A DNA stretch of 64,000 bases from Microbacterium testaceum. Its GTDB lineage: Bacteria; Actinomycetota; Actinomycetes; Actinomycetales; Microbacteriaceae. Where the stretch lies: NCBI RefSeq assembly GCF_006539145.1, contig NZ_BJML01000012.1, positions 48,551 through 112,550 on the forward strand, read 5' to 3'. The first letter of the stretch is position 1; the number at the start of each line of letters is the position of its first letter. Of this stretch, positions 52,636 through 62,488 are shown in pieces. The notes under the pieces are model-generated. The model was given only the letters and a program-made list of their open reading frames with translations. It searched no databases and was not told the DNA's origin. A program made the position numbers and the translations under genes.

Positions 52636-53976
52636 CTACTGCGCGAGCAGCGTCGGATCCAGCGCTTCGGCCGCCGCTTTCGCGGCCACGGGCAGCGCCT
52701 CGAGCACGCGACCGAGAGCGACCTCGTCGTGCGCCGCGGTGAGGAACCACGCCTCGAACACGCTCGGGGGCAGCGAGACGCCGGCATCCAGCATCGCGTG
52801 GAAGAACGGCGCGTACCGGTACGACTGCTGCGTGAGCGCCGTGGCGTAGTCGAGGGGCACCTCGGGCAGGAACGCGACACCGAACAGCGAGCCCGCGCGC
52901 GGGACGGTGTGCACGACGCCCTCGGCCGTCAGGGCGGCGTCCAGCGCATCGGCGAGCTGCGCGGCCGCGGCGTCGACGGCGGCGTAGACCTCGGGAGTCG
53001 CGAGCCGCAGCGTCGCGAGACCCGCGGCGACTGACAGCGGGTTCCCCGACAGCGTTCCCGCCTGGTACACCGGCCCCAGCGGCGCGAGGTGGTCCATGAT
53101 CTCGGCGCGACCGGCGAGAGCGGCCAGAGGCATGCCGCCGCCGATGACCTTGCCGTACGTGAGGATGTCGGGCAGGTAGCGCTCACCCTGCGACGCCTGC
53201 AGGCCCCAGAAGCCGGCGGGGTGCACGCGGAAGCCGGTGAGCACCTCGTCCATGATCAACAGGGCGCCGTGGCTGTGGGCGATGTCGGCCAGCGCCGCGT
53301 TGAAGCCGCGGAGCGGCGGAACGACTCCCATGTTGGCCGAGGCGGCCTCGACGATGATCGCGGCGATGTTCTCGCCGTGCACCGCGAACACCTCGCGCAC
53401 GGCGTCGAGGTCGTTGTACGGCAGCACGAGCGTCTGCGCGGCGATCGGAGCGGGGACACCCGCCGAACCGGGCAGCGCGAGCGTGGCGACCCCCGAGCCG
53501 GCCGCAGCCAGCAGACCGTCGGAGTGCCCGTGGTAGTGCCCGGCGAACTTGATGAGCAGATCGCGACCGGTGACGCCGCGCGCCAGACGGATCGCCGTCA
53601 TGGTCGCCTCGGTACCGGTCGACACCAGACGCACCTTCTCGATCGGCTTCAGATCGCCGACCTGCACGCGCTGCGCGACGAGATCGGCGAGCTCGACCTC
53701 GGCTCCCGTGGGAGCGCCGAAGGACAGACCTCGGGATGCCGCGGACTGCACCGCCCCGACCACCTCGGGGTGCGCATGGCCGAGGAGCGCCGGACCCCAT
53801 GAAGCGACGAGATCGACGTACTCACGACCCGCGGCATCCGTGATCCGCGGGCCGGACGCCGACTGGACGAACCGCGGCGTTCCGCCGACTGAACCGTACG
53901 CGCGCACGGGCGAGTTCACGCCACCCGGGATGACGTCCTTGGCGCGGGCGAACCACTGGTCGTTGAGATCGGTCAT
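52636..53976 (-). CDS. hemL: Glutamate-1-semialdehyde 2,1-aminomutase HemL
   Basis: HemL converts glutamate-1-semialdehyde to 5-aminolevulinate with PLP. The 446-residue protein has [44 protein letters not shown], the PLP Asp in [10 protein letters not shown] and the PLP Lys in [13 protein letters not shown]. It is the last gene of hemQ-C-D-B-L. The ATG at 53976 has GGAAG ~9 bp upstream; an ATG three codons earlier is less well placed. Its substrate comes from HemA, encoded 8.5 kb away on the other strand. Confidence 0.96.
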   Translation of the reverse strand: MTDLNDQWFARAKDVIPGGVNSPVRAYGSVGGTPRFVQSASGPRITDAAGREYVDLVASWGPALLGHAHPEVVGAVQSAASRGLSFGAPTGAEVELADLVAQRVQVGDLKPIEKVRLVSTGTEATMTAIRLARGVTGRDLLIKFAGHYHGHSDGLLAAAGSGVATLALPGSAGVPAPIAAQTLVLPYNDLDAVREVFAVHGENIAAIIVEAASANMGVVPPLRGFNAALADIAHSHGALLIMDEVLTGFRVHPAGFWGLQASQGERYLPDILTYGKVIGGGMPLAALAGRAEIMDHLAPLGPVYQAGTLSGNPLSVAAGLATLRLATPEVYAAVDAAAAQLADALDAALTAEGVVHTVPRAGSLFGVAFLPEVPLDYATALTQQSYRYAPFFHAMLDAGVSLPPSVFEAWFLTAAHDEVALGRVLEALPVAAKAAAEALDPTLLAQ

Positions 53977-54059
53977 GGCATCCATTCTTCCGGGCAGCAC
54001 GGGGAAAGGGGTCGGATCCCGACGCTTCACGGCCACCCGACAACCCCGCAAGACAGGGC

Positions 54060-55043
54060 TCAGAGCTCGGCGCGCAGCCAGCGGGCGGCCTCGACGGCCC
54101 AGTACGTCAGGATCGCGTCGGCGCCGGCACGGCGGATGCCGAGCAGGCTCTCCATGATCGCGCCCCGACGGTCGATCCAGCCGTGAGCGGCGGCAGCCTC
54201 GACCATCGCGTACTCGCCCGACACCTGGTAGGCCCAGACCGGCACGTCGACCGACGCCTTCACGTCTGCCAGCACGTCGAGGTACGGCAGGGCCGGCTTG
54301 ACCATGACGACATCGGCGCCCTCTTCGACGTCGAGCAGCGCCTCGCGTACTCCTTCGCGACCGTTGCCGGGATCGAGCTGGTACGAGCGGCGATCACCCT
54401 TCAGCTGCGAGTCGACGGCCTCGCGGAAGGGGCCGTAGAACGCGCCCGCATACTTGGCCGAGTACGCCAGGATCAGGGTGTCGGTGAATCCCTCGGCATC
54501 CAGCGCCTCACGCACCGCACCGACCTGGCCGTCCATCATGCCCGACAGGCCCAGCATGGCCGAGCCCGCGCGCGCCTGCGCCAGACCCATCGCCGTGTAG
54601 CGCTCGAGCGTCGCGTCGTTGTCGACGGCGCCGTCCTCGCGCAGCACGCCGCAGTGGCCGTGATCGGTGAACTCGTCGAGGCACAGGTCGGTCTGCACGA
54701 CCACCGCGTCGCCGACCTCGGCCACGACGGCCTCGGTGGCGAGGTTCAGGATGCCGTTCGGGTCGTCGGCCCCGGAACCCACCGCGTCACGCGTCTCGGG
54801 CACGCCGAACAGCATGACGCCGCCGATGCGCTGCTCGGCCGCCTCGGCCGCCGCGCGGCGCAGGGAATCGATCGAGTGCTGCACGATGCCGGGCATGGAG
54901 CCGATGGGGCTCGGCTCCGTGATGCCCTCGCGCACGAAGAGCGGCAGGACCAGCTGCGAGGGGACGAGGTGCGTCTCGCGGGCGAGACGACGGACGGCGG
55001 GGGTGCGGCGCAGACGCCGCGGGCGGTGCTCGGGAAAACTCAT
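54060..55043 (-). CDS. hemB: Porphobilinogen synthase HemB
   Basis: HemB joins two 5-aminolevulinates to porphobilinogen. The 327-residue protein has [23 protein letters not shown], the metal region [15 protein letters not shown], and the Schiff-base lysines in LAYSAKYAG and [21 protein letters not shown] keeps a cysteine and histidines for metal binding. Its ATG overlaps the hemD stop (ATGA). Confidence 0.97.
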   Translation of the reverse strand: MSFPEHRPRRLRRTPAVRRLARETHLVPSQLVLPLFVREGITEPSPIGSMPGIVQHSIDSLRRAAAEAAEQRIGGVMLFGVPETRDAVGSGADDPNGILNLATEAVVAEVGDAVVVQTDLCLDEFTDHGHCGVLREDGAVDNDATLERYTAMGLAQARAGSAMLGLSGMMDGQVGAVREALDAEGFTDTLILAYSAKYAGAFYGPFREAVDSQLKGDRRSYQLDPGNGREGVREALLDVEEGADVVMVKPALPYLDVLADVKASVDVPVWAYQVSGEYAMVEAAAAHGWIDRRGAIMESLLGIRRAGADAILTYWAVEAARWLRAEL

Positions 55044-55855
55044 GGGGTCGATTCGTCGGAGTTCAGGGGGAAGCGGGCGACGGCGTCGATGAGGGAGTCG
55101 ACCGTCTGGGTCTCGGCCACGACGTCGACGCTGAGTCCGGCGCGCTTGGCATCCTTGGCGGTACGCGGCCCGATGGCGGCGATGACCGTGGATGCCGGGA
55201 TCTCGGGGAACTGATCGACGACCTGCTCGGCCACCGAGCCACTGGTGACGAGGATGGCGTTGATACGCCCCGACTGCACGTCGCCCGCGATCTTCTCGGT
55301 GACGGGGACGCCGACCGTGCGATAGGCGACGACGCTGCGCACGTCGTGCCCGGCCTCGATGAGCAGGCGCGTGAGCACCGGCTTGGCGATCTCGCTGCGG
55401 AGGGTGAGGACCGTGCGCGGCTCGGTCTCGAGCTCGATCATCTGCTCGGCCATGCCCTGGGCGGAGTTGTCACGCTCGGGGACGAGGTCGACGCGATAGC
55501 CGACAGCCTGCATCGCAGCCGCCGTGGTCTCACCGACGACCGCGACCTTTGTCGCGGCGGGGATGACCGCCTTGTAGGCGTACAGCACGTCGACGGTGGT
55601 CGCACTCGTCAGCGTCAACCAGTCGAAAGCTCCGGCGGCGAGATCGGCGAGGGCCTCATCGAGCGTCGCCTGGTCGTTCGTGGGGGCGAAGTTGATCAGC
55701 GGCGCGATCACGGGCACGGCGCCGAGCTGTCGAAGGCTCGCGGCGACGCCGTCGCCCCAGGGGCCACCTCGCGGCACGAGGACGCGTCGACCGGCAAGGG
55801 GTTTCGGCACGCTGCCCGTCGAGGGGTTCGGCGTGTGCTGATGGCCTTCGTTCAT
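55040..55855 (-). CDS. hemD: Uroporphyrinogen-III synthase HemD
   Basis: HemD closes hydroxymethylbilane to uroporphyrinogen III with D-ring inversion. The 271-residue protein has the two-lobed pattern: [10 protein letters not shown], then [43 protein letters not shown] and [15 protein letters not shown]. It lies between hemC and hemB with 4-bp overlaps on both sides. A longer N-terminus (ATG at 55855) of ~20 residues precedes the conserved part and may be disordered. Confidence 0.95.
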   Translation of the reverse strand: MNEGHQHTPNPSTGSVPKPLAGRRVLVPRGGPWGDGVAASLRQLGAVPVIAPLINFAPTNDQATLDEALADLAAGAFDWLTLTSATTVDVLYAYKAVIPAATKVAVVGETTAAAMQAVGYRVDLVPERDNSAQGMAEQMIELETEPRTVLTLRSEIAKPVLTRLLIEAGHDVRSVVAYRTVGVPVTEKIAGDVQSGRINAILVTSGSVAEQVVDQFPEIPASTVIAAIGPRTAKDAKRAGLSVDVVAETQTVDSLIDAVARFPLNSDESTP

Positions 55856-56853
55856 GTGGTCGACTCTCGTGGTACCAGATCGGCCGCCCCGCGTTCGAGC
55901 AACCGACGCGCGGCTTCTTGGCCCGCTCGCGTCGCTTGCGCGATCGGTCCCCCGTCGTCGGCAGCATCCGCTCCATTGCCACTGCCCGTAGTGTCCCCAC
56001 CATACCCCGGGTCGAGACGCACCGTCCGGTCTATGCCGATCCGTTGCGTTCCATCGAGAGCGTAGACGACCGCGCGCAGGCGAAGGTCGCCCTCCACGAG
56101 GGAGGCGTGCGTGCCCACGGGTGCGCTGCACCCGGCATCGAGTGCCGAGAGAACCGTGCGCTCGGCCGTGATCGCCACGCGCGTACGTTCGTCGTCCAAC
56201 TGGGCGAGGGCGGCGTAGATCTCGGCATCGATATCGTCGCGCGTCTCGACGGCGAGCGACCCCTGCCCCGGAGCCGTCGGCCACTCCGACAGACCCAGCT
56301 CTTCGGCGAGAAGGCCGCCGAGGTCTCCGCCCAGCCGCGAGATGCCCGCGGCCGCGAGGATCACGGCATCCAATTCTCCGTCGCGTACCCGGGCGAGACG
56401 CGAGTCGACGTTGCCGCGGATGTCGTGGATATCGACCCGCGGGTTGTGACGCAGCGCCTGGGCGATGCGGCGGGGCGACCCGGTTCCCACGCGCGCCCCC
56501 GCGCCGAGGGCGCCCAGAGGCGTGCCGTCGCGGGTGACGACGACGTCGCGCGCGTCCGCACGCGCGGGCGTCGCCGCGATGACGAGACCGTCGGGCTGCT
56601 GGGTCGGCAGGTCTTTGAGCGAGTGCACGAGGAAGTCGCAGCGATCCGCCGCGAGAGCCTCGCGCAGACCGTTCGCGAACACCCCGCGCCCACCCAGCTG
56701 CGACAGCGAGGCGCGGTTCACGTCGCCCTCCGAGACGATGGGCACCAGTTCGACGGGACGACCGGATGCCGCGGACACGGCGTCGGCGACCATCTGCGAC
56801 TGGGTCATCGCCAGATTGCTGCGGCGAGTGCCGAGACGCAGGGGCGCGGTCAC
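55852..56853 (-). CDS. hemC: Hydroxymethylbilane synthase HemC
   Basis: HemC joins four porphobilinogens using a dipyrromethane cofactor. The 333-residue protein has RLGTRRSNLAMTQSQ, FLVHSLKDLPT, GTGSPRRIAQAL, RGNVDSRLARV and APGQGSLAVETR. The cofactor cysteine is in LDAGCSAPVG. A Gly/Asp/Ala-rich loop near residues 280-305 (GGDTTGSGNGADAADDGG) is an unusual insertion. GTG overlaps the hemQ stop. Confidence 0.96.
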   Translation of the reverse strand: MTAPLRLGTRRSNLAMTQSQMVADAVSAASGRPVELVPIVSEGDVNRASLSQLGGRGVFANGLREALAADRCDFLVHSLKDLPTQQPDGLVIAATPARADARDVVVTRDGTPLGALGAGARVGTGSPRRIAQALRHNPRVDIHDIRGNVDSRLARVRDGELDAVILAAAGISRLGGDLGGLLAEELGLSEWPTAPGQGSLAVETRDDIDAEIYAALAQLDDERTRVAITAERTVLSALDAGCSAPVGTHASLVEGDLRLRAVVYALDGTQRIGIDRTVRLDPGYGGDTTGSGNGADAADDGGPIAQATRAGQEAARRLLERGAADLVPRESTT

Positions 56854-57521
56854 TGAAGGATCTCGGGGATCTCGTCGAGAGTGACCAGCCGACCGGTGTA
56901 GAACGGCACCTCCTCGCGCACGTGGCGACGGGCCTCGGTGTACCGCAGGTCGCGCATCATGTCGACGAGGTCGGTGAGCACGTCGGCTTCCATGGGCAGG
57001 AGCCACTCGTAGTCGCCGAGGGCGAAGGACGCCACCGTGTTGGCGATGACGCCCTTGTACGCCGAGCCCTTCTTGCCGTGCTCGATGAGCATCTCGCGGC
57101 GCTCGGCCTCGGGCAGGAGGTACCACTCGTAGCTGCGCACGAAGGGGTACAGGCACAGCCACTGCTGCGCCTCGATGCCCCGGAGGAAGCCGGGCACGTG
57201 CGAGCGGTTGAACTCCGCGTCGCGGTGCACGCCCATGGCGTTCCACGTGGGGAGGAGGTTCTTGAGCAGGTCGGTGCGGCGCAGGCGTCGCAGGTCGCGC
57301 TGGAGCGCCTGGGGATCTTCGCCGTGCATCCAGACCATGAGGTCGGCGTCGGCGCGCAGACCGCTCACGTCGTAGAAGCCGCGCACCGTGACACCGTCGG
57401 CCTCGATGAGCGAGACGAGATCGGCGAGTTCGGTCGCATCGGCGGCGGTGACCGCGTTTTCGGGATCGCGGCGGAAAACCGCCCACAGCGTGTACACAGA
57501 GGAGGAGCTGTCGTCGGACAT
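56850..57521 (-). CDS. hemQ: Coproheme decarboxylase HemQ
   Basis: HemQ removes two carboxyl groups from coproheme, the last step of the coproporphyrin-dependent heme route of Gram-positive bacteria. The 223-residue chlorite-dismutase-like protein has YTLWAVFRRDP, RGFYDVSGLRADADLMVW, PFVRSYEWYLLP, ALGDYEWLLPMEA and TEARRHVREEVPFYTGR; its His is probably the heme ligand. A GAGACT box 6 bp before the ATG may be a leaderless promoter for the hem operon. It is the first gene of that operon. Confidence 0.94.
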   Translation of the reverse strand: MSDDSSSSVYTLWAVFRRDPENAVTAADATELADLVSLIEADGVTVRGFYDVSGLRADADLMVWMHGEDPQALQRDLRRLRRTDLLKNLLPTWNAMGVHRDAEFNRSHVPGFLRGIEAQQWLCLYPFVRSYEWYLLPEAERREMLIEHGKKGSAYKGVIANTVASFALGDYEWLLPMEADVLTDLVDMMRDLRYTEARRHVREEVPFYTGRLVTLDEIPEILQ

Positions 57522-57658
57522 ACTCCCAGTCTCGTCCGCTCGGGGCGGCGGTCCAAACCGGTTGACTCGCCGACGAACCACCGCCACGTGCGCACGCCGC
57601 TCCCCCGTTGGTACTGTGCGACGACGGCGTCGGAGGACGTCGAGCGAAAGGCGTGCCG

Positions 57659-58447
57659 ATGTGGTTGTACGACCTGCCTATGTACCTGGGGCTGCCGCTG
57701 TTCATCGTCCTGGTGGTCGGAGGCTCGTGCGCGATTCTGCTGGCGCTGCGGAAGTGGGTTCGCCGGGCGGCACCTCGCGGTGAGGAATGGGACCGCGTCC
57801 TCAGCTACGCGGTCGGCGTCTACGGCGTCTTCTACGGTGTCACCCTCGCTCTCATCGCCACGGCGGCGTACAGCAACTTCACCGAGGTCGACGGCGTGGT
57901 CCTCGAGGAGTCGTCGTCGCTCGCCTCGCTGTATCGCACCGCGGCCCTCCTCCCCGACCCTCAGGGCGACGAACTGCAGGCTCAGATCACCCAGTACGCC
58001 CGCAACGTCATCGACCTCGATTGGCCACGACAGCGGCGTCTGGAGATTCCAGCCGAGACGGATGCCAATGTCTCGGCCATGCAACGGGCGATCGGCGCCG
58101 TGCAGCCGACGACGGCCGCCGAGACCCTCTACGTGCAGCAGTCCCTCGATCAGTTCCAGCTGCTGGTGGAGAACCGCCGCGACCGCATCGCGCTCACCCA
58201 CCTCGCGCTGCCGAGCGTGCTCTGGATCGTGCTGGGCGTCGGCGCGGTGCTCAACGCGATTCTCCTCGGGCTCATCGAGGTGCGGAACCTGCGGGTGCAC
58301 CTGTTGATGTCGAGCATGCTCGCGCTGTTCGTGGCCCTGCTGCTGTACGCGATCGCCGGGTTCGACCACGCCTACGCGGGCCCGATCGCCGTGACACCGG
58401 AGTACTTCGAAGACCTGTTGAAGGGTCTCTTCGCGAACGAACCGTAG
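57659..58447 (+). CDS. DUF4239 membrane protein
   Basis: The 262-residue protein has two helices near the N-terminus (LGLPLFIVLVVGGSCAILLAL and a second at residues ~45-65). A ~120-residue soluble middle and two C-terminal helices follow. This is the DUF4239 (bestrophin-like) layout; the middle has EVDGVVLEESSSLASLYRTAALLP. Function is unknown; some relatives resemble anion channels. GAAAGG 7 bp upstream supports the ATG. It is divergent from the hemQ operon and may share its control region. Confidence 0.82.
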   Translation: MWLYDLPMYLGLPLFIVLVVGGSCAILLALRKWVRRAAPRGEEWDRVLSYAVGVYGVFYGVTLALIATAAYSNFTEVDGVVLEESSSLASLYRTAALLPDPQGDELQAQITQYARNVIDLDWPRQRRLEIPAETDANVSAMQRAIGAVQPTTAAETLYVQQSLDQFQLLVENRRDRIALTHLALPSVLWIVLGVGAVLNAILLGLIEVRNLRVHLLMSSMLALFVALLLYAIAGFDHAYAGPIAVTPEYFEDLLKGLFANEP

Positions 58448-58653
58448 GCGGGGCCGGGCGCCGGGTCACCGGTGGGTTGCCGGGGTCACGGCATCCGTTC
58501 AAAGACCGTCCCTCGGAGACCACGGCCGACACACCGCTGGATCACCCCCGATCCGGCGCGTCGCGGCCGAAGTCCGCAGGACGGCGGCGCTCGGGCCCCG
58601 GGAACGGCGAAGCGGCCCGACCTCCGGAGGGAGACGGGCCGCTTCGGACGATC

Positions 58654-58932
58654 TCAGCGCGTGTAGGCGCGGACGATGCCCCAGACGGCCAGGCCGACGA
58701 GAGCGGCGACGCCCGCGACGGCGGCGGCAGCGACAGCGGGGTTCTGCTGAGCCTTCTCGCGGATCTCCCGCACCTTGCGGTCGACGGCTTCGCTCGCGCG
58801 ACGCGGGGCGTTGGCCTTGACCTCGATGGCCGCGAGAGCCGCCTTGAGCTCGGCTCGGGCCGATTTCACCGGGTCGGTGATGCCCAGGGGCACCGCCGTA
58901 CGCGGGACGGGGACGGGACGATCAATACTCAT
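58654..58932 (-). CDS. DUF3618 small membrane protein
   Basis: The 92-residue protein has a basic amphipathic helix (residues ~22-62, SARAELKAALAAIEVKANAP) and one C-terminal membrane helix (AAAAVAGVAALVGLAVWGIV). This fits DUF3618. It usually follows a holin-like membrane protein, as here, where the start overlaps that gene by 11 bp. Such genes are widespread in actinobacteria and thought to act at the envelope; function is not known. Confidence 0.8.
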   Translation of the reverse strand: MSIDRPVPVPRTAVPLGITDPVKSARAELKAALAAIEVKANAPRRASEAVDRKVREIREKAQQNPAVAAAAVAGVAALVGLAVWGIVRAYTR

Positions 58933-59332
58933 CGCGGGCCTCCTTCACGATCCGGACGTCTTCGGAGATGGCCTGGCCGGGGTTCTCGCGCTTCGAGAGC
59001 TTCTTGAATCGCGAGTAGCCCAGCAGGGCGAGGATCGCGGTGATGACGATCATCACGCCGAAGACGACGAGTGCCGACAGCCAGACGGGCCACCACGACG
59101 ACAGCCCCGCGATCACGAAGGCGAAGAACACCGGAATGGCCCAGAAGACGACGATGAGGGCGCCGACGAACCATCCGGCGCCGATCCCGGCGTCTTTCGC
59201 CGTGCGCTGCGCCCACGCCTTCGCCCCGTTGATCTCGGCGACGACGAGGTTGCGCACCAGCTCGGGGATGTCGCCGATGAGGGTGAACAAGCTGTCGTCG
59301 GAACGATCGCGGAATCCGCGCGGAGTGGTCAT
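58922..59332 (-). CDS. Phage holin family membrane protein (DUF1469)
   Basis: The 136-residue protein has two hydrophobic helices (residues ~50-75 and ~80-105) after an amphipathic N-terminal part (LGDIPELVRNLVVAEINGAK-like). It ends in a charged tail. It matches the actinobacterial holin superfamily III / DUF1469 proteins, which despite the name are ordinary chromosomal envelope proteins. It forms a three-gene unit with its neighbours. No phage genes are nearby. Confidence 0.82.
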   Translation of the reverse strand: MTTPRGFRDRSDDSLFTLIGDIPELVRNLVVAEINGAKAWAQRTAKDAGIGAGWFVGALIVVFWAIPVFFAFVIAGLSSWWPVWLSALVVFGVMIVITAILALLGYSRFKKLSKRENPGQAISEDVRIVKEARDEY

Positions 59333-59335
59333 GCG

Positions 59336-59737
59336 TCAGCTCCCGGACGAGGTGGAGCCGCTCTTGGCCGCACGCGCGCGCGTGGTGGCCGACTTCTCCG
59401 CCTGCTTCGCGTCGTCGACGGAGTCCTCGACGACATCGGCGACCTCGTGGGCCGACTGCGTGGCGGCGCGTCCAGCGCGCTCGACGCGCTCCTGCACGGT
59501 GCCGGAGTGGCTGGCGGCGCCGGTGACCGACTTCGCGCCCTTCCACACCACGCCGGGGACCGACTTGAGGGCGGAGACACCGAACGCCTTCACCTTCTCG
59601 ACCTGTCCCTGGACGACGGGCTGGTCCCAGACCTTCGCGGCCTGAGTCTTGATCTGCTCGTACCGGTCGCGGCCTGCCCGTGCGCCGAGCACGTAGCCCG
59701 CCACGAGTCCGACGACGAGTGCTGCTTTGCCCCTCAT
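59336..59737 (-). CDS. Small membrane-anchored protein, YtxH-like
   Basis: The 133-residue protein starts with a membrane helix (KAALVVGLVAGYVLGARAG), followed by RDRYEQIKTQA. The G-Y-x-x-G-x-x-x-G-R-x-R-Y pattern is common to small actinobacterial envelope proteins. The rest is polar, helical and Ser/Lys-rich. It lies 3 bp before the holin-like gene on the same strand, forming an operon with it and DUF3618. Function unknown. Confidence 0.72.
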   Translation of the reverse strand: MRGKAALVVGLVAGYVLGARAGRDRYEQIKTQAAKVWDQPVVQGQVEKVKAFGVSALKSVPGVVWKGAKSVTGAASHSGTVQERVERAGRAATQSAHEVADVVEDSVDDAKQAEKSATTRARAAKSGSTSSGS

Positions 59738-59845
59738 GGGGTCTCCTCACGCTCGAACGAGTGCTGGTCGAGTCTCACAGTAGTCACGTATGCCGCGATC
59801 GGCATCCGCCCTTGACAGGGCGACCCGGTCGAGTAGGGATCGCGG

Positions 59846-61354
59846 TCAGCTCGACCAGAGCGCATCGCTGCGCACACGGTCGGCCTCATCGCGAGCGTCG
59901 GGGACGACCTGGGCGAGTCCCGTGCCCGAGATCCACGCGCCGGTGACGCCGAGACCCGGCACGGCTCGCACGGCGCCCCGCGCGGCAGCGGTCTCAGCCG
60001 CCCGCCCGATGGTCGCCGCGGGCTGCGACTGCACGTAGCGCACCCGATGGGCGTCGCGGAGAGCGGATGCCGACAACTCGACACCCAGCATCGTCGAGGC
60101 CTCCGAGAGGGCCAGGGCGGCGGCCGCGTCGTCGTCGAGAGCGGCGGTCGCGGGCTCTTCGCCCTGCGCTCCGAACGAGACGCGGACGACGTGGATACCG
60201 GGCTCAGCGGCATCCCGAACCCAATCCCACTTCGCCGTGGAGTGCGTGAGCGCCTTCGCGACGTGGCTTCCGGGAACGGTGAGCACTCCGGTGCCGCGCG
60301 GAGCCCGGTCGAGCGCGGGGGCATGGACGACCAGGGTGACCACCTCGACGACGGGAGCGACCGGGTCGCCCACCTCGAGACCGGGGACGACGGGAGCGAG
60401 AAGTTCGCGCGCCGGCCCCTCGGGGAGGGCGACGATCACGGCCCGGGCCGGCAGCGGCTCGTCGTCGGCGGAGGTCGCAACCGCCCAGCCGTCGTCGGTG
60501 CGAGCCAGGGAACGGGCGGAGACCCCGGTGCGCACCTCGACGTCGCTGTCGCGCAGGTGCGCGACGAGAGCGTCGACGAGACGGGACATGCCCCCGGCGA
60601 TCCCCTCGACCGCGCCGCCCGGGGCGGCGGGCTTCGCGGCACCGCCCGACACGATGGGGACGTCGGAGGCCGGAGCCTCGGCGGGACGCGTGGCCGCGCG
60701 GCTCGCACGGAGGTCGGCGACGGCACCCGTGAGCGACCCGGTCCGCGTGAGCGCGGCGTTCAGCCCCGGGGCCGCCAGATCGACGTCGATGTCGTCGGGG
60801 CGAGCCGAGTAGACCCCGCTCGTGACCGGAGCGACCAGGCGTTCGAGCACCCGCGCACCCAGCCGCGACCGCACGAGCTTTCCGAGGCTGTGCGCATGAC
60901 CGATCGTCAGCGGAGGACGGAGACGATCGAGGTACGCCCGCCACGAACCCGACCAGCCGATGACGCGTCGCACATCGGGGGCGAAAGGATTGTCGGGGAT
61001 GCCGAGCACCCCGCCCTTCGGTAGCGGCGCCGCCCCGACTCCCGGGACACCCGCGACCCACGCGCCCGCGGGGTTGGGCGAGACGATGTCGTCTGACAGA
61101 CCGAGTTCGTCGAGGAGCTTTCGCACGATGCCGCCGCGCGTCGCGAAGCTCTCGGCGCCGACGTCGAGCGTCATCCCGCCGACCTCGGCGCTGCGGAGGA
61201 CTCCGCCGAACACCTCGGACGCCTCGAGCACCGTGACCTGCAGGCCGACCTTCGCGCACTCGCGCGCCGCGACCAGACCCGAGATGCCGCCGCCGACGAC
61301 GACGACCCGCGTCTCGTGAGCGTGACGGACGAGCCGGTCGAGGGGCTCGCTCAC
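59846..61354 (-). CDS. hemY: Coproporphyrinogen III oxidase HemY/CgoX
   Basis: This FAD enzyme oxidises coproporphyrinogen III to coproporphyrin III in the HemQ-type pathway. The 502-residue protein has VVVGGGISGLVAARE (FAD loop), DVGAESFATRGG, LVAPVTSGVYSARPDDIDV, GMSRLVDALVAHL, and the C-terminal FAD motif in GVTGAWISGTGLAQVV. The loop with AAKPAAPGGAVEGIAGG is long. The GTG start overlaps the hemE stop. Presence of hemQ, rather than a late decarboxylation step, favours the coproporphyrin route. Confidence 0.94.
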   Translation of the reverse strand: MSEPLDRLVRHAHETRVVVVGGGISGLVAARECAKVGLQVTVLEASEVFGGVLRSAEVGGMTLDVGAESFATRGGIVRKLLDELGLSDDIVSPNPAGAWVAGVPGVGAAPLPKGGVLGIPDNPFAPDVRRVIGWSGSWRAYLDRLRPPLTIGHAHSLGKLVRSRLGARVLERLVAPVTSGVYSARPDDIDVDLAAPGLNAALTRTGSLTGAVADLRASRAATRPAEAPASDVPIVSGGAAKPAAPGGAVEGIAGGMSRLVDALVAHLRDSDVEVRTGVSARSLARTDDGWAVATSADDEPLPARAVIVALPEGPARELLAPVVPGLEVGDPVAPVVEVVTLVVHAPALDRAPRGTGVLTVPGSHVAKALTHSTAKWDWVRDAAEPGIHVVRVSFGAQGEEPATAALDDDAAAALALSEASTMLGVELSASALRDAHRVRYVQSQPAATIGRAAETAAARGAVRAVPGLGVTGAWISGTGLAQVVPDARDEADRVRSDALWSS

Positions 61355-62388
61355 GCGTCTTCTCCGTGGGCGCGGGCGACGATGCGGGTCAGCACCTCGG
61401 GGTCGGTGTCGGGCGGCACGCCGTGGCCGAGGTTGAGGATGTGCGCGCGCGCCGCGCGACCACGGGCGAGCACGTCGTCGACGTGCGCGGCCAGCACGGG
61501 CCACGGAGCACCCAGCAGGGCCGGGTCGAGATTGCCCTGCAGAGTGACGTCGGGGCCGACGATCGTCGCCGCCTCGTCGAGCGGCATCCGCCAATCGACG
61601 CCCACCGCGTCGGCGAGACCGCCCAGGCGCATGTCGTCGAGAAAGGCCCCCGTGCCCACGCCGAAGTGGATTCGGGGCACCTCGATGCCCTCGAGGGCGG
61701 CGTGCGAGTGCGGGGCGATGAACTCGCGGAACGTCGCGGGTGACAGCGACCCCGCCCACGAGTCGAAGAGCTGCACGGCCTGCGCTCCGCCCGCGATCTG
61801 CGCATCGAGGAAGGCGCGCGAGACCTTCGAGAGCCAGCCGGCCAGGCGGTGCCACGAGGCGGGGTCGGCGTGCATCATGCCGCGGGCGCGCAGGTGCTCC
61901 TTGCTCGGCCCGCCCTCGACGAGGTAGGCGGCGAGGGTGAAGGGGGCACCGGCGAACCCGATGAGGGGAACCGCCTCGTCGAGCTCGGCGGTGACGCGCC
62001 GGGCCGCCTCGCGCACCGGCTCGGCCGCGGCGGCGACGTCGTCGGGGTCGATCGCGGTGATCCGCGCCACGTCGTCGGCAGTGCGGACGGGGTCGGCGAA
62101 CACCGGGCCGCGACCCGGCTCGATCACGACGTCGACGCCGGCCAGACGCAGCGGCACCACGATGTCGCTGAAGAAGATGGCCGCATCCACCTTGTGGCGA
62201 CGGATGGGCTGGAGGGTGATCTCCGCCGCGAGGTCGGGAGTCAGACACGCGTCGAGCATGCGGGTGCCCACACGAAGCTCGCGGTACTCGGGCAGCGAGC
62301 GCCCCGCCTGACGCATGAACCACACCGGCTGCCGCTCGGGACGATCGCCACGGAGGGCACGGAGCAGGGGCGCGTCGAGGGAGGCCAT
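61351..62388 (-). CDS. hemE: Uroporphyrinogen decarboxylase HemE
   Basis: HemE removes four carboxyl groups from uroporphyrinogen III to give coproporphyrinogen III. The 345-residue protein has PVWFMRQAGRSLPEYR with the substrate arginine, DAAIFFSDIVVPLRLAG with the central aspartate, FAGAPFTLAAYLVEGG, FDSWAGSLSP and LNLGHGVPPDTDP. The ATG at 62388 leaves GGAAGG upstream as ribosome site; an ATG three codons earlier overlaps that site. It is divergent from hemA. Confidence 0.96.
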   Translation of the reverse strand: MASLDAPLLRALRGDRPERQPVWFMRQAGRSLPEYRELRVGTRMLDACLTPDLAAEITLQPIRRHKVDAAIFFSDIVVPLRLAGVDVVIEPGRGPVFADPVRTADDVARITAIDPDDVAAAAEPVREAARRVTAELDEAVPLIGFAGAPFTLAAYLVEGGPSKEHLRARGMMHADPASWHRLAGWLSKVSRAFLDAQIAGGAQAVQLFDSWAGSLSPATFREFIAPHSHAALEGIEVPRIHFGVGTGAFLDDMRLGGLADAVGVDWRMPLDEAATIVGPDVTLQGNLDPALLGAPWPVLAAHVDDVLARGRAARAHILNLGHGVPPDTDPEVLTRIVARAHGEDA

Positions 62389-62476
62389 GGCATCCATCCT
62401 TCCACCCGCGCCTGGGGAAGACGGGGGATGCCTTGACGTCGAGAGGCCGCCCGGAATACCCCGGGGAACGCGAGCG

Positions 62477-62482
62477 TAGAAT
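62477..62482 (+). promoter_or_regulatory. -10 box TAGAAT for leaderless hemA
   Basis: TAGAAT is followed by 6 bp and the GTG start. There is no ribosome site. Confidence 0.6.
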
Positions 62483-62488
62483 ATAGAT

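Noticed and set aside
58448..58653. Possible small gene between DUF4239 and DUF3618 genes
   Set aside because: Open frames here are short and Arg/Pro-rich, with no ribosome site or -10 box in place.
58922..59332. Prophage remnant suggested by holin-like protein
   Set aside because: No phage structural, integrase or lysin genes lie nearby, and this holin-like family is a normal chromosomal envelope protein in actinobacteria.
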